Below, in pieces: positions 19,749-29,782 of a DNA stretch of 64,000 bases; position 1 is the stretch's first letter; every line of letters begins with the position of its first letter. Below the pieces are notes generated by a model. That model ran no database searches. It saw only the letters and a program-made list of their open reading frames with translations, and was not told where the DNA came from. This DNA is from Diphasiastrum complanatum (lineage: Eukaryota; Streptophyta; Lycopodiopsida; Lycopodiales; Lycopodiaceae), in assembly GCA_029204225.1 (NCBI GenBank), contig CM055096.1, positions 3,690,014-3,754,013 on the forward strand, written 5' to 3'. Made by a program: the position numbers and the translations under genes.

Positions 19749-22700
19749 ATAAGTGTGAAAAATACAGATCCTAAGTGGATCTAAATGATTGGAGTCTTCT
19801 CTGGTTCCAGCAAGTGAAGATCCAATAACATCCTCTTGATCCAAAGAATCTCCTTGGTGCATGTTGTTAATGCCTTGTACTCGGCTTCGGTGGAAGATAG
19901 AGAGATAGTTGGTTGCCTCACTAGGATCTTGCATAAATTGACTTAGTTTACCAACCACAAAGCTTAGATCAGGTCTTGTGATGGTTAACCATATAAGAGA
20001 TCCTATTAGCTTTCTATAGAGAGTAATGTCCTTGAAGGATCTTTCATTACTTCTTGTAGTTAGCTTTACATTTGATTCCATAGGAGTAGAAACAACTTTA
20101 CAATCTTCCATATGAAACCTTTTTAGAATAGAGTTAACATACTTTTCTTGACATATGAATGTAGATTTAGAAGTTCTAATAATCTCTATTCCTAAGATAT
20201 AATGAAGTTTACCAAGATCTTGAATTTCAAACTCTCTTTTGAGTGCCATCTTGATTTCATCTATATCTAGATTGTTACCACCACTTAAGATAATGTCATC
20301 AACATAGATCAAAAGTAAAGTGATATCATTTTCATTCAATCTAAAGTAGAGAGAATGATCATACTCACTCATAACAAAGTTTTGAGAAAGTAAGAAGGAA
20401 TTGAGCTTAGCATACCAACTCCTTGGTGCTTGCTTTAGCCCATACAAACTCTTTTGGAGATAGCACACATGATTAGGCTCATCATGTGAAACATAGCCCT
20501 CGGGTTGCTCCATGTAAATATCTTCTTCAAGATCACCATTCAAGAAGGCATTAGTAACATCCATTTGCCACATATCCCAATCATAAAGAGTTGCAAGAGA
20601 GATTAGGATTCGAATAGTTACCATCTTTGCCACGGGTGCAAAGGTCTCATCATAGTCAATACCATATTCTTGAGCATACCCCTTTGCCACCAACCTTGCC
20701 TTGTACTTGTTGATTGATCCATCTTGATTTGTCTTGATCTTGAAGATCCACTTACAACCAATTGCCTTCTTGTCCTTTGGAAGCTTTACCAACCTCCATG
20801 TGTTGCTTTTGATGAGTGCTTGATGCTCATGATCCATGGCTTGGATCCATTCCTTCTTTTGAATTGCTTCACCTACACAAGTTGGTTCATCAAAAGAGGT
20901 AAGAAAAGCAAAGTTAGAGTTGTCCACCACTTGCTTTCCTTTTTCATCATAGGTTAGCCTTGATGGCTTAGCCCTTTGCCTTTGAGTCTTCCTTGAAGTT
21001 TGCTTTGGAGTGGCATCTCCATCTTCATCCAAGACATCTTGCACATCATGATGATTAGTAGGCACATCAACATCAACATCAACAACATTGGAAACATTCT
21101 CTTCATGAAAGATGACATCCCTACTTATGACAACTTTCTTTGTAGAAGGAATGTACACTTTGTAAGCCTTGCTTACTTCACTATAGCCAACAAACACACC
21201 CTTCTTTGATGAAGGATCTTCTTTAGTTCTATCATCAAGTGTGATATTGACAAAACATGTACATCCAAAGATCCTACAATGCTTGACACTCGGCCTTCTA
21301 CCATAAAGAACCTCATGAGGAGTTTTACCATCCAAGGAAGCACTTGTCCATCTATTACATAGATAGTTAGCACATGCTAAAGCTTCCCCCCAAAAAGACT
21401 TAGCAAGATTAGCATGTAGTCTCATTGCCTTGGCACATTCACAAAGGGTTCTATTCTTCCTCTCGGCCACTCCATTCTGTTGTGGAGTCCTAGGACTAGA
21501 CATCTCCCTCTTAATCCCATGTGCTATACAAAAGTCTTCGAACCTATTTGAGGTGTATTCCCCTCCATTATCAGATCTTAAGCATTTGATCTTTGTATTG
21601 AATTGGTTTTCCATTTCATTCTTGAACTTGACAAATGCAGCAAACACTTCATCCTTACTTTTAAGAAGATAGATCCAAGTATACCTACTAAAGTCATCAA
21701 TGAAAGTTGCATACATCTTTGCCCCACCATTGCTAGTTGTACTAGAAGAATGAATATCAGAATGCACAAGTTGAAAAGCTTCTTTAGATCTAGAAGTAGA
21801 TCTAGAATAAGCAAGTCTATGAGATTTGGACAAGGCACAATGTTCACAAACACTATTGTTTGCAACAAGACTTTTAGGGAGACCAAGAACAAGCTCTTTC
21901 TTTGCCATTACCTCCAAAGATTTGAAGTTGGGATGGCCCAACCTCTTGTGCCAAACTTCTTGGTTTGTCAATTGCTCCCTAGCCATACATCCTTCATGAT
22001 TAGAGATCACACATGCATCAAGCTTGAAAAGTTTACCATGCCTCCTACCTTGAGCAATCAAGGATCCACATTTACTTATCAAACATGCATCTCCAATGAA
22101 CTCCACATCAAGTCCTTTGTCAATCATTTGACTTACACTAAGCAAATTCTTAGTGATTGAAGGAATGTACAAAACATTTTCAAGATTTGCTTTCCTATTT
22201 GTTGAAAGGGAAATAGGAATAGTGCCTATGCCTTTGATGTCACATTGACCATCATTTGCAGTGTAGATGATGTTACCTTCTCCCTCATAAGACAATAAGG
22301 ATGTAACGTATTCCTTATGTCTTGTCATGTGAGATGAGGCTCCACTATCAATCCACCAAGGATCATTATCATCTATGTTGGCTAACAAACTTGAAGTCAT
22401 AACAAGTGATTCACATGTGTTATGTTCTTCCTCATCTATTGTAAGATTTCCTTGCCTCTCTCCTTGCTCTCTTTTCTTCTTATAACATTCATTTGCAAAA
22501 TGACCTTTTATCCCACAATAAAAGCACTTGAACTTTGACTTATTGTTCTTAGTAGAAGAGGAAGAGGAAGAGTGATCATCATGATCAAAGTTACCACCTT
22601 TGGACCATTTCCCTTTGCCTTTACCTTTGCCCTTGAATTTGCCTTTTGTGAAGAAAGCCTCTTCACCTCCACCTTGCAAGGATGCACCATCAAGCTTTGA

Positions 22701-23273
22701 TTGCAACCTATGTTCTTCAGCCAATAAGATTTCTTGCAAGTCAACCACACTTGGCAAGACTCTTTGAATGGCAAAACTTTGCACAAGGTTAGCATGTTCA
22801 TTTAGCAAACCATTCAACATAACTTGGACTATTTCACCATCTTTTATGTTCTCATCAATGCATGCTAAATCATCACTTAGGGACTTAACTCTCAAGATAA
22901 ATGCATGAGCACTTTCACCCTCTCTTTGCCTACTAGAAAATATTTGTCTCCTTAGGGTCAATACCCTAGATGTGGACTTTGATTCAAAGAGCTTCTTTAA
23001 GGCATTCCATGCCTCACTTGCACTTTGACACTTTCCAACTTCCTTGAGAAGTTCATTTGTAACATTCATTTTAATGATATGAAGAGCCCTTTTGGCCTTC
23101 TTATCAAACCTTTGTTGCTCTTGAAGTGTGAGAGGTCTCTCTTCAATTTCTGCAACTATGTCCATGAGTTCATTCAACTCAAGTAAGGACTCCATCCTCA
23201 CTTTCCAAGTAGAGTAGTTTGATGAACTCAACCTTTCACTAGACTCTAGCATGATCCCACCATTGGAAGCCAT
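19716..23273 (-). CDS. Copia family-1 Gag-Pol polyprotein, RNase H disrupted
   Basis: Frame of 1,185 codons; the first about 1,120 are genuine. Gag covers 1 to about 260, with CCHC CFYCGIKGHFANEC at about 250. Protease WWIDSGASSHMT is at about 306. Integrase has HKRLGHPNF (about 442), catalytic Asp in VHSDIH (about 504) and RSDNGGEY (about 567), and Glu in VAERKNRT (about 605). RT runs from CKWIFKIKT (about 840), through DVTNAFLNGDLEEDIYMEQP, to an intact YVDD (about 990). After DPSEA (about 19914) a deletion joins the SLSSTEAEYKAL end of RNase H in the wrong frame, and the frame then runs through the LTR stub into gypsy DNA. Gag, PR, IN and RT look intact. Complete replication is unlikely without a 3' LTR and RNase H. 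Confidence 0.93.
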   Translation of the reverse strand: MASNGGIMLESSERLSSSNYSTWKVRMESLLELNELMDIVAEIEERPLTLQEQQRFDKKAKRALHIIKMNVTNELLKEVGKCQSASEAWNALKKLFESKSTSRVLTLRRQIFSSRQREGESAHAFILRVKSLSDDLACIDENIKDGEIVQVMLNGLLNEHANLVQSFAIQRVLPSVVDLQEILLAEEHRLQSKLDGASLQGGGEEAFFTKGKFKGKGKGKGKWSKGGNFDHDDHSSSSSSTKNNKSKFKCFYCGIKGHFANECYKKKREQGERQGNLTIDEEEHNTCESLVMTSSLLANIDDNDPWWIDSGASSHMTRHKEYVTSLLSYEGEGNIIYTANDGQCDIKGIGTIPISLSTNRKANLENVLYIPSITKNLLSVSQMIDKGLDVEFIGDACLISKCGSLIAQGRRHGKLFKLDACVISNHEGCMAREQLTNQEVWHKRLGHPNFKSLEVMAKKELVLGLPKSLVANNSVCEHCALSKSHRLAYSRSTSRSKEAFQLVHSDIHSSSTTSNGGAKMYATFIDDFSRYTWIYLLKSKDEVFAAFVKFKNEMENQFNTKIKCLRSDNGGEYTSNRFEDFCIAHGIKREMSSPRTPQQNGVAERKNRTLCECAKAMRLHANLAKSFWGEALACANYLCNRWTSASLDGKTPHEVLYGRRPSVKHCRIFGCTCFVNITLDDRTKEDPSSKKGVFVGYSEVSKAYKVYIPSTKKVVISRDVIFHEENVSNVVDVDVDVPTNHHDVQDVLDEDGDATPKQTSRKTQRQRAKPSRLTYDEKGKQVVDNSNFAFLTSFDEPTCVGEAIQKKEWIQAMDHEHQALIKSNTWRLVKLPKDKKAIGCKWIFKIKTNQDGSINKYKARLVAKGYAQEYGIDYDETFAPVAKMVTIRILISLATLYDWDMWQMDVTNAFLNGDLEEDIYMEQPEGYVSHDEPNHVCYLQKSLYGLKQAPRSWYAKLNSFLLSQNFVMSEYDHSLYFRLNENDITLLLIYVDDIILSGGNNLDIDEIKMALKREFEIQDLGKLHYILGIEIIRTSKSTFICQEKYVNSILKRFHMEDCKVVSTPMESNVKLTTRSNERSFKDITLYRKLIGSLIWLTITRPDLSFVVGKLSQFMQDPSEATNYLSIFHRSRVQGINNMHQGDSLDQEDVIGSSLAGTREDSNHLDPLRICIFHTYIIIFLSIPEK
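19749..19753. repeat. Target-site duplication ATAAG, left
   Basis: ATAAG directly before the element end TGTGAAAAATAC. The same five bases follow the other end at 25101-25105. Confidence 0.9.
19754..19784 (-). repeat. Remnant of 3' LTR (31 bp)
   Basis: Matches the first 31 bp of the reverse-complemented LTR at 24446, up to GATCTAA. It then joins the RNase H coding remnant, so more than 600 bp of LTR plus the PPT are missing. Confidence 0.88.
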
Positions 23274-24433
23274 GATTCTAATGTTTCTTCAACTTTTAGG
23301 TTCTGTCCTAAAGCACTTAGCACTCACTTTTCTCTCAACAAATGATAGATAAAGAGATCTATGAAGATTTAGGACCCTAAAACACTTCTATCTTGAACCT
23401 AGATGGTTTCCAAGCATAGAAAGGAAGATTGAAACACATGCAACACTTTGCACACACTAAGAATGGATTACAAAATCAAACCAACCTGAACACACTCTTG
23501 CTTAAGCTCTCAAACTTTCCAGCAAGTGACCAAATCAAGTTATGGTGTGAAGAGTTACTTGCATTCTTAGAAAATACCCAAAACTAGGATGCCAAGATTA
23601 CCTAGTAATGAACAAACTTGATCAACATATGATCAACACACTAAGATATTGATTCAACCTGTAAAACCACATGTAAACCACACTTCTAAAAGTTTATAAA
23701 CTCCAGCAAGTGATAAATACAAGATTTAGAGGTGAATGAATGAGCACACTTAGTGAATCACAAGACTAGCTTCACTATCTTGTCAAATCTTGGTGTTTAG
23801 ATGTAGATCTAAGATCACTTCACATGAGAATGTTCCTCAACCTGTTAAGAACCTGAAAACACACTTGCATAATGGTTAACACCTTCCAGCAAATGCTCCA
23901 ATCAAATTACATAAGGAGAGTTACTTACATGCTCAACAAAGTACACCAAAATTTATGCCAAAATTGATGACAATCTTTACAATATGCTCTTCACAATGGA
24001 GCTTACAATATGTTCACCCAAAAAAGGGGATCTTTCATCCAAATGGGAGCTTTGCTCAGCCTTTAGGAGAATTACAACTCACTCAAAAGAGCATTTGTCA
24101 TCCACTTAAGGAGAAGTTTCATCCACTTAAGGAGAGTGTTCATCCAAGAATGGAGATTGTCAACAATAGGATTGAAAAGAACATTGTTAGTATTGAATAT
24201 GCACAAGCCTCACAATCACAAATGATTAGGTGTTATGATCTGATCCAAAATAGTTTCTTTTCAGCCTCTGATCTTCAATAGACCTGAAATATGCTTTTGA
24301 TCCACAAGTTCAACTCACAAAACAAAGGTTAGTAAGATTTGATCAACAAAGCAATGCAAAATCATGCTAGAACTTGATCAAACATCCAAATATCACCAAA
24401 AATGGAATACTTACTGTAAATAGAAGCCAACCA
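23274..24433 (-). other. Leader of nested copia family-1 element
   Basis: The 5' untranslated leader between PBS and gag, about 1.16 kb, almost identical to 1-1031 in reverse complement. It has the same three intron-like modules and the same repeated CTCCTTAAGTGGATGA phrase. A plus-strand frame at 23955-24281 is antisense to the leader and is not called as a gene. Confidence 0.8.
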
Positions 24434-24445
24434 GCTCTGATACCA
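24434..24445 (-). other. Primer-binding site (initiator tRNA-Met)
   Basis: On the minus strand TGGTATCAGAGC starts at the base after the LTR end. This is the copia consensus, complementary to the 3' end of initiator tRNA-Met. Confidence 0.93.
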
Positions 24446-25100
24446 TGTGAAAAATACAGATCCTAAGTGGATCTAAACTCCAAGATCATTGGCTTGAATG
24501 CTTGCACTCCAAACTACATAAGCTAGGAATTGGCAACACATTCTATGCTACCTAGAATGCAAAGAACTTGATCAAAAAGCATTTATCACAAATGGAAACT
24601 TCCATAAACATCAAGTGCGGCCCAAAATAGCATTATACAGTCCATAATACATCAGCCTACCACTTTTGGAAAGCACCTAAGATCATACACAATAGCTTGA
24701 AGACAATACACACAACAATGCTCTCAATGGAGGAAGAAACAATGACAATGATCTATTGATCTCAATGAAGCATACAAAAGGTTTCTCCAACCTGTTCTCC
24801 ACGACTTCCCTACTATTTATGGATGAGGAAGATGACTCTCTCTCCTCTCTCTAGAAGGTACTTGACCCTAGATATTCCCTATATAGGAAAAATAGCTAAA
24901 AATGGCTTATATGACCAAAATACATCAAAATGGTCTCATTTTGAAGGGTATGAAGTTTGACACTTCATCATACTGAAAAAATACAGTAAATAAAAACATT
25001 GTGGCCTGGTTCACACGTGTGAAACTCCAGAACCAAAACTATTTACAATTTTAGCCAATTTAGGCCTCAAACTAGCTAGGAAATGTTGACAATTTTCACA
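24446..25100 (-). repeat. 5' LTR of nested copia family-1 element
   Basis: 655 bp with TG...CA ends, homologous to 4120-4766 but with visible substitutions and indels. It contains the CACACGTGTG palindrome at 25012-25021. Confidence 0.92.
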
Positions 25101-25105
25101 ATAAG
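25101..25105. repeat. Target-site duplication ATAAG, right
   Basis: Second copy of the 5-bp duplication flanking the nested copia (left copy 19749-19753). Confidence 0.9.
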
Positions 25106-25792
25106 TGCCCAAATCCTGCATGAATGTCATGAACCCATGTGTAGGGCACCCTGGCCCGCAAAGGACACTTGACTTAGTAAAAAGGAACTTTTACTGGCCA
25201 AATTTAAAAAGTCAGGTGGAGGCATATGTTCACAAGTGTGCGCAATGCCAAGTTAACAAAGCTGAAAGACTTAAGACAACTGGTTTGTTAATGCCCTTGG
25301 AAATTCCCGAAAGAAAGTGGAAAACCATTTCCATGGACTTTGTGGCTTCGGCTACCTCGGACGGGGAAGCAAAATGATGCCATTTGGGTAATAGTTGACA
25401 AGTTAACTAAAATGGCGCAGTTCATACCAACCAAGCAAACTATCAAAGCTTCTAAACTTGCACAACTTTTTGTGGAAAAGTTGTTTAAGTTGTTTGGTTT
25501 GCCGAATGACATTATTAGTGATCAAGATCCAAAGTTCACTAGCAAATTCTGGCAAGCGGTCTTTGAGAAATTAGAGACCACTCTAAGTTTGGGGTCATCA
25601 GATCATCCTGAATCGGATGTGTATGGAAGATATGCTTCGGGCATATGTTTCCAGAAGACATTCGTATTGGAAAAGGTACCTTCCAATGATTGAGTTTGCG
25701 TATAATAGTGCAAAGCACTCAGCAGCGGGTTTTACTCCATTTTTTCTCACATATGGTTTCCAGCCTAGGGATCCCATTTTGGTGGGCCTCAA
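25106..25792 (+). pseudogene. Ty3/gypsy integrase pseudogene (middle part)
   Basis: Resumes the gypsy polyprotein after the copia insertion. HPGPQRTLDLVKRNFYWPNL and CAQCQVNK are the HHCC zinc-binding region, MDFV carries the first catalytic Asp, and ISDQDPKFTSKFW the second. At about 25600 the segment that normally holds the catalytic Glu (DGQTE) is garbled by a deletion. Then WKRYLPMIEFAYN follows, up to DPILVGL. At least three frameshifts are present. The next codons are displaced to 27158 by an insert. Confidence 0.88.
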
Positions 25793-27157
25793 TGTTGAAT
25801 TTCACACGTGTGGATTGTCCACTACATGTACTTGTGATCTCCTAAGGTGTGTAGATGCACCAAGATCAAGACTAGATTGAGATTCAAGATCTATCTATGA
25901 TTCTATGGCAAAAACACACTACTACATGCATTCAATCACTTCCAACTCTCACTCACACGTGTGGGAAGTGTTCCAAAAGTATTCTAAGTAAAAACCAGCT
26001 GCTCTCCTTGGGTAGAGAGAGAAAAACCATCAAGAGCTCTCGGGTAGAGAGAGAAAGCTAGAAATTTAATGACACTCAAAATCCACTCAATCTCAAAATC
26101 AATTAGATCCAAAAGGAGGAGTACAATGATACTAATAGATTTATGAGCTACCACTATGCTTAACTATGATTGGATCACACTTTGCCACCTCTTAATCCTA
26201 TTGGACCATTGATCCATGCACCTCTAAATTCTATTGGACTATATTCAAGCACACCTCAATTTTCTATTGGACCTCACAAGGTTCCACCTCTAAATCCTAT
26301 TGGACCTCTTAAGCTTCATCAAACAAAAGCATGATACTTGTCTACACTCTAATTGGCACAAGTTTGGCTCTATTTTGGCTCAATATTGGCATTACAAGTG
26401 GAAATGGATAATTTGCCATCTATGCCAAATTTGACCCTATCAACATCCTACACACTACTACATGCATTCAATCACTTCCAACTCTCACTCACACGTGTGG
26501 GAAGTGTTCCAAAAGTATTCTAAGTAAAAAAAAGCTGCTCTCCTCGGGTAGAGAGAGAAAAACCATCAAGAGCTCTCGGGTAGAGAGAGAAAGCTAGAAA
26601 TTCAATGACACTCAAAATCCACTCAATCTCAAAATCAATTAGATCCAAAAGGAGGAGTACAATGATACTAATAGATTCATGAGCTACCACTATGCTTAAC
26701 TATGATTGGATCACACTTTGCCACCTCTTAATCCTATTGGACCATTGATCCATGCACCTCTAAATTCTATTGGACTATATTCAAGCAAACCTCAAATTTC
26801 TATTGGACCTCACAAGGTTTCACCTCTAGATCCTATTGGACCTCTTAAGCTTCATCAAACAAAAGCATGACACTTGTCTACACTCTAATTGGCACAAGTT
26901 TGGCTCTATTTTGGCTCAACATTGGCAATACAAGTGGAAATGGATAATTTGCCATCTATGCCAAATTTGACCCTATCAACATCCTACACCTAAATGCTTG
27001 ACTATGAAATTCTATGAGACCCCTATATCAAACATTTTGATTTACTTTACAATTCTCCACACGTGGGAACATCCTCCACACATGTGAGATTCACTTACAA
27101 ACTTCTATCATTAAAAAATACCAAGCTAGATTTTTGCCAATTTCTCACATCAAAGTC
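25793..27157 (+). mobile_element. LTR-like insert (family B), probably a solo LTR
   Basis: It interrupts the gypsy integrase between GTGGGCCTCAA and CTCAAGGTTAAA. Removing it restores a continuous gypsy frame, so CTCAA is a target-site duplication (CCTCAA is shared, so 5 or 6 bp). It starts TGTTGAATTTCACACGTG, and the same start is seen at 52743 and, reversed, at 48945. No coding capacity or internal region is present. A 536-bp internal tandem duplication lengthens it. The right end (AAAGTC) is not the usual CA, so the element class is not certain. G-box palindromes lie at 25803, 25954 and 26490. Confidence 0.75.
25915..26986. repeat. 536-bp tandem duplication inside LTR-like insert
   Basis: The unit starting CACACTACTACATGCATTC occurs at 25915 and again at 26451, with few differences. 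The minus-strand copy at 48245-48945 has only one unit, so the duplication is specific to this insert. Confidence 0.9.
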
Positions 27158-27730
27158 CTCAAGGTTAAAGGAGCAGTAGATTTCTTGCATGATATGCAAA
27201 AAATGTTGCTTGTTTCTCGCAAAAAAGTAAAAATGGCTCAAGATAGAGCCCAGTTATACGCTAATCAAAAGCGACAACCTAGGGTCTATGAGGAGGGGGC
27301 TTGGGTATATCTTATAATTCCAAAAGATTCTAAGGTTTTAAGGACTGGAAAATGTCCTAAGTTGTCACCTCGTTACGAAGGGCCATTCCGTATAGTAAAG
27401 AAACTCCATCGGAATGCATACCAGCTAGAACTTCCCCAAGGTATTAGGGAACATCCAGTTTTTCACATTAGTCGTTTAAAGGAACGACTTGGTGGAAAGG
27501 ATGACTTGGTGCCTCAGGAGGACTTAGTTCAACTGGAAGACCTATCATCCTTTGTACCTACTGAACCACAAACCATTGTTGATGTACGTCAACGTGGGCT
27601 CTGAAATCGGCAGGTAACTGAGTACTTGGTTCCTTGGAAAGGAAGTTTCGAGGATGATGATACTTGGGAGAAGGAACATGACCTTAAACTGAGATTCTCT
27701 AGATTCCTTCCTCAGAAAAAAATTTTTTTA
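27158..27730 (+). pseudogene. Gypsy integrase C-terminus and chromodomain
   Basis: Continues the gypsy frame after the insert: LKVKGAVDFLHDMQ, the WVYL...GPFRIVKK...YQLELP...HPVFHISRLK (GPY/F-type) region, then a TGA at 27602. Beyond it, in the same frame, lies a chromodomain-like stretch, TEYLVPWKGSFEDDDTWE. This order, with the chromodomain at the integrase end, marks a plant chromovirus. Known chromovirus chromodomains steer integration to particular chromatin. The TGA is consistent with CGA to TGA change. Confidence 0.87.
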
Positions 27731-27742
27731 AGGAAGAGGGAA
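27731..27742 (+). other. Polypurine tract of gypsy element
   Basis: AGGAAGAGGGAA lies directly before TGTTAGGGACCC, the start of the 3' LTR, just after the polyprotein end. Confidence 0.75.
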
Positions 27743-28200
27743 TGTTAGGGACCCAATTCCCTTGGGTCCCAAACCCAGACTTGAGACTGGATGATGATTG
27801 GGCCTGTAGACTTTACCGGTGACTCGTGAACCTGCATGGTTGCCACGTGTCATGATCCAGGAGTGCACATGTCTTGGAGTCTCTCTTCTTCAAGGGGAGG
27901 AGGACTCATTTGCCATCCATTCTGTCTACCTAGCAGGAGGTGGATGGAGAGCGTGTGCACGGCTAGGATGTTTGCTAGCATGAGGCAGGTGATGGCTGAG
28001 AGCCTAGGCAGTGGTATGGGACGCCGTCTGGGATGGAGGTCGGATCCAACTTGATACGGTCACAGGCCAGGGCACGGTGGGTGGACCCAGATTGGGTCCT
28101 ACGGTGGGGTGGAATGTGAATCGTTCGATCTCTTGTGGTTGATCGACACCTGGAGGTTTGCAGTAAGTAGGATTATAACACTACTTGTCTCCACATTATA
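27743..28200 (+). repeat. 3' LTR of gypsy chromovirus (right end approximate)
   Basis: Starts TGTTAGGGACCCAATTCCC after the PPT and is relatively GC-rich. The 5' LTR is not in the window, so the right boundary is only estimated. Confidence 0.55.
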
Positions 28201-28675
28201 TGTTACGGTAAAACTGATTGTTTGCAACACTGAGGATATCTGAATTGTGATACTTATGCATAACTAGAATAGCACTCAACATGTCGAAATGAATTGAAAG
28301 ATAGATGTAGCTACTAAAATGCAGAAATCTGAATCCTGATGAGTTGCTGGAGCTTTTGAATGATCAATTGGCAACATTACGGAGAATAGAGATATCAAAA
28401 TTACATATTCAGCTGAAAAATACTCAAGTAGCCTAGAAATTGGAATCTAGCTCAACAATAGAGCTTTTGAACTAGTACATAATTCTGAGATGAATTTGCG
28501 CTCAAAGATTTGGTAGTGATGGATAATTTTTAATAGATTTTTTTGGAAAGATGACTTCTCTAGCAACAATGGAACCAGTTGTTCGGCATATGGCTCAGCA
28601 GTAGAGCTTCAACCTCACACATAAATGGGTTTTCCTCAACCTACTCCCTTGTGCTCCAAAGAGTATTGTCTCTCA
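28201..28675. other. Unassigned sequence
   Basis: No gene, LTR or repeat recognised. Its left part may still be gypsy LTR. Confidence 0.35.
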
Positions 28676-28997
28676 AAGGGTTGCTATCTCCCACTGCCAT
28701 CATCGACTGTGGCAACTCGTTCATTGTAATCTTCCTTGTAGTTGAAAAGCTTGTTGGTTTCCAAGGGGAGGCTCAAACTTGACAAAAAAAAAACTTTTTT
28801 TTGGATGCCAACGTCAAGGCAGGGCCAACAACCCTTCTAACCATATGACTGGCTCGGTGGCAACATTTAAATGAACCAAAAATTTTTTGCGCTCACTTCG
28901 CTCTTTCCCTCCTGATTTGTCTTCCTCTGTTTGATCACTCACTTCTTCTACTTTGTCTTTCTTTGTTTGATCACTCACTTCTTCCATAGATCCTTCA
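28676..28997 (-). repeat. Fragment of composite repeat (copy D)
   Basis: Resembles copy C at about 56066-56390: GGGTTGCTATCTCCCACTGCC, the SINE-like core (28749-28836), then a short run of CTGTTTGATCACTC phrases. It stops at CTTCCATAGATCCTTC, where copia RT begins. Confidence 0.75.
28749..28836 (-). repeat. Decayed tRNA-derived SINE-like sequence (copy D)
   Basis: Same core as in composite copies: B-box remnant AAGTTTGAGCC and A-box remnant TTGGCCCTGCC on the minus strand, with an A/T homopolymer between. Confidence 0.5.
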
Positions 28998-29001
28998 CAA
29001 C

Positions 29002-29782
29002 ATGCATGTGATTGGATGTAAGTGCGTATTTAGAATCAAGTATAATCATGATGGATCTGTCAATAAGTATAAAGCAAGATTTTGTGCAAAAGGCTACTCA
29101 CAGATCAAAGGTCTTGACTATGAAGACACCTTTGCACTAGTTACAAAGATGGTAACAATTCGAATACTCATCTCTCTTGCATCTTTTCACAAATGGAGTA
29201 TGTTCCAGCTTGATGTTTCTAATGCATTTCTCGATGGTTACCTTGAGGAGGAGATTTATATGGAGCAGCCTCCAGGTTTTGTGAAGGAAGGTAATGAATC
29301 AAAAGTTTGTCTTTTGTTCAAAACTTTTGTTCAAAAGTCTATATGGACTGAAACAAGCACCAAGGTCTTGGTATGCAAGGCTCAATTCCTATCTCATATC
29401 ACTCGGATTTTGTCTAAGTGAATATGACCCTTCTCTGTATTATAAGTTTGTAGATAAGTTTGTAATTATTCTTCTCATCTATGTAGATGATATCATTCTT
29501 TGTGAAAACAATGAGAAGTTAGTTGAAGAAACTAAGCATGCACTTGGTACTGAGTTTAAGATGCAAGGCTTAGGAGTTCTTCACTATATTCTAGGCCTTG
29601 AAATAGATTTTTGGAAAGGTCATGCATTTATAAGCCAAAGTAGATATGCACTTTCCATGCTCAGAAAATTCCATATGGAGAACTGTAAAGGCATAGATAC
29701 ACCTATGGAGCACACTGTAAAAGTTCCTATTAAAGATGATGGAAAATCCTTTGAGGACATCACTCTTTATAGGAGTTCTCTC
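29002..29782 (+). pseudogene. Copia RT fragment
   Basis: RT from GCKCVFRIKYNHDGSVNKYKA through DVSNAFLDGYLEEEIYMEQP and YGLKQAPRSWYARL, an intact YVDDIIL, and GLGVLHYILGLEI, ending at DITLYRS. A short duplication around 29310-29330 (two TTTTGTTCAAAA phrases) shifts the frame. There is no Gag, integrase, RNase H or LTR. It resembles family 1 but is clearly diverged from it. Confidence 0.88.

Larger units (their letters stand above)
19754..25100 (-). mobile_element. Nearly complete copia family-1 retrotransposon nested in gypsy
   Basis: In minus-strand order: complete 5' LTR (24446-25100), PBS (24434-24445), leader, a 1,120-codon intact Gag-Pol, a deletion inside RNase H, then only the last 31 bp of the 3' LTR (19754-19784). 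Five-base target-site duplications ATAAG flank both ends, so the element inserted whole and later lost the RNase H middle and most of the 3' LTR. Leader and Gag are very close to those of the element at 1-4766. It separates gypsy RT/RNase H from gypsy integrase. Confidence 0.93.

Noticed and set aside
19716-19784. C-terminal extension of the copia polyprotein.
   Set aside because: It reads through the LTR stub into gypsy DNA in the wrong frame after a deletion; not a real domain.
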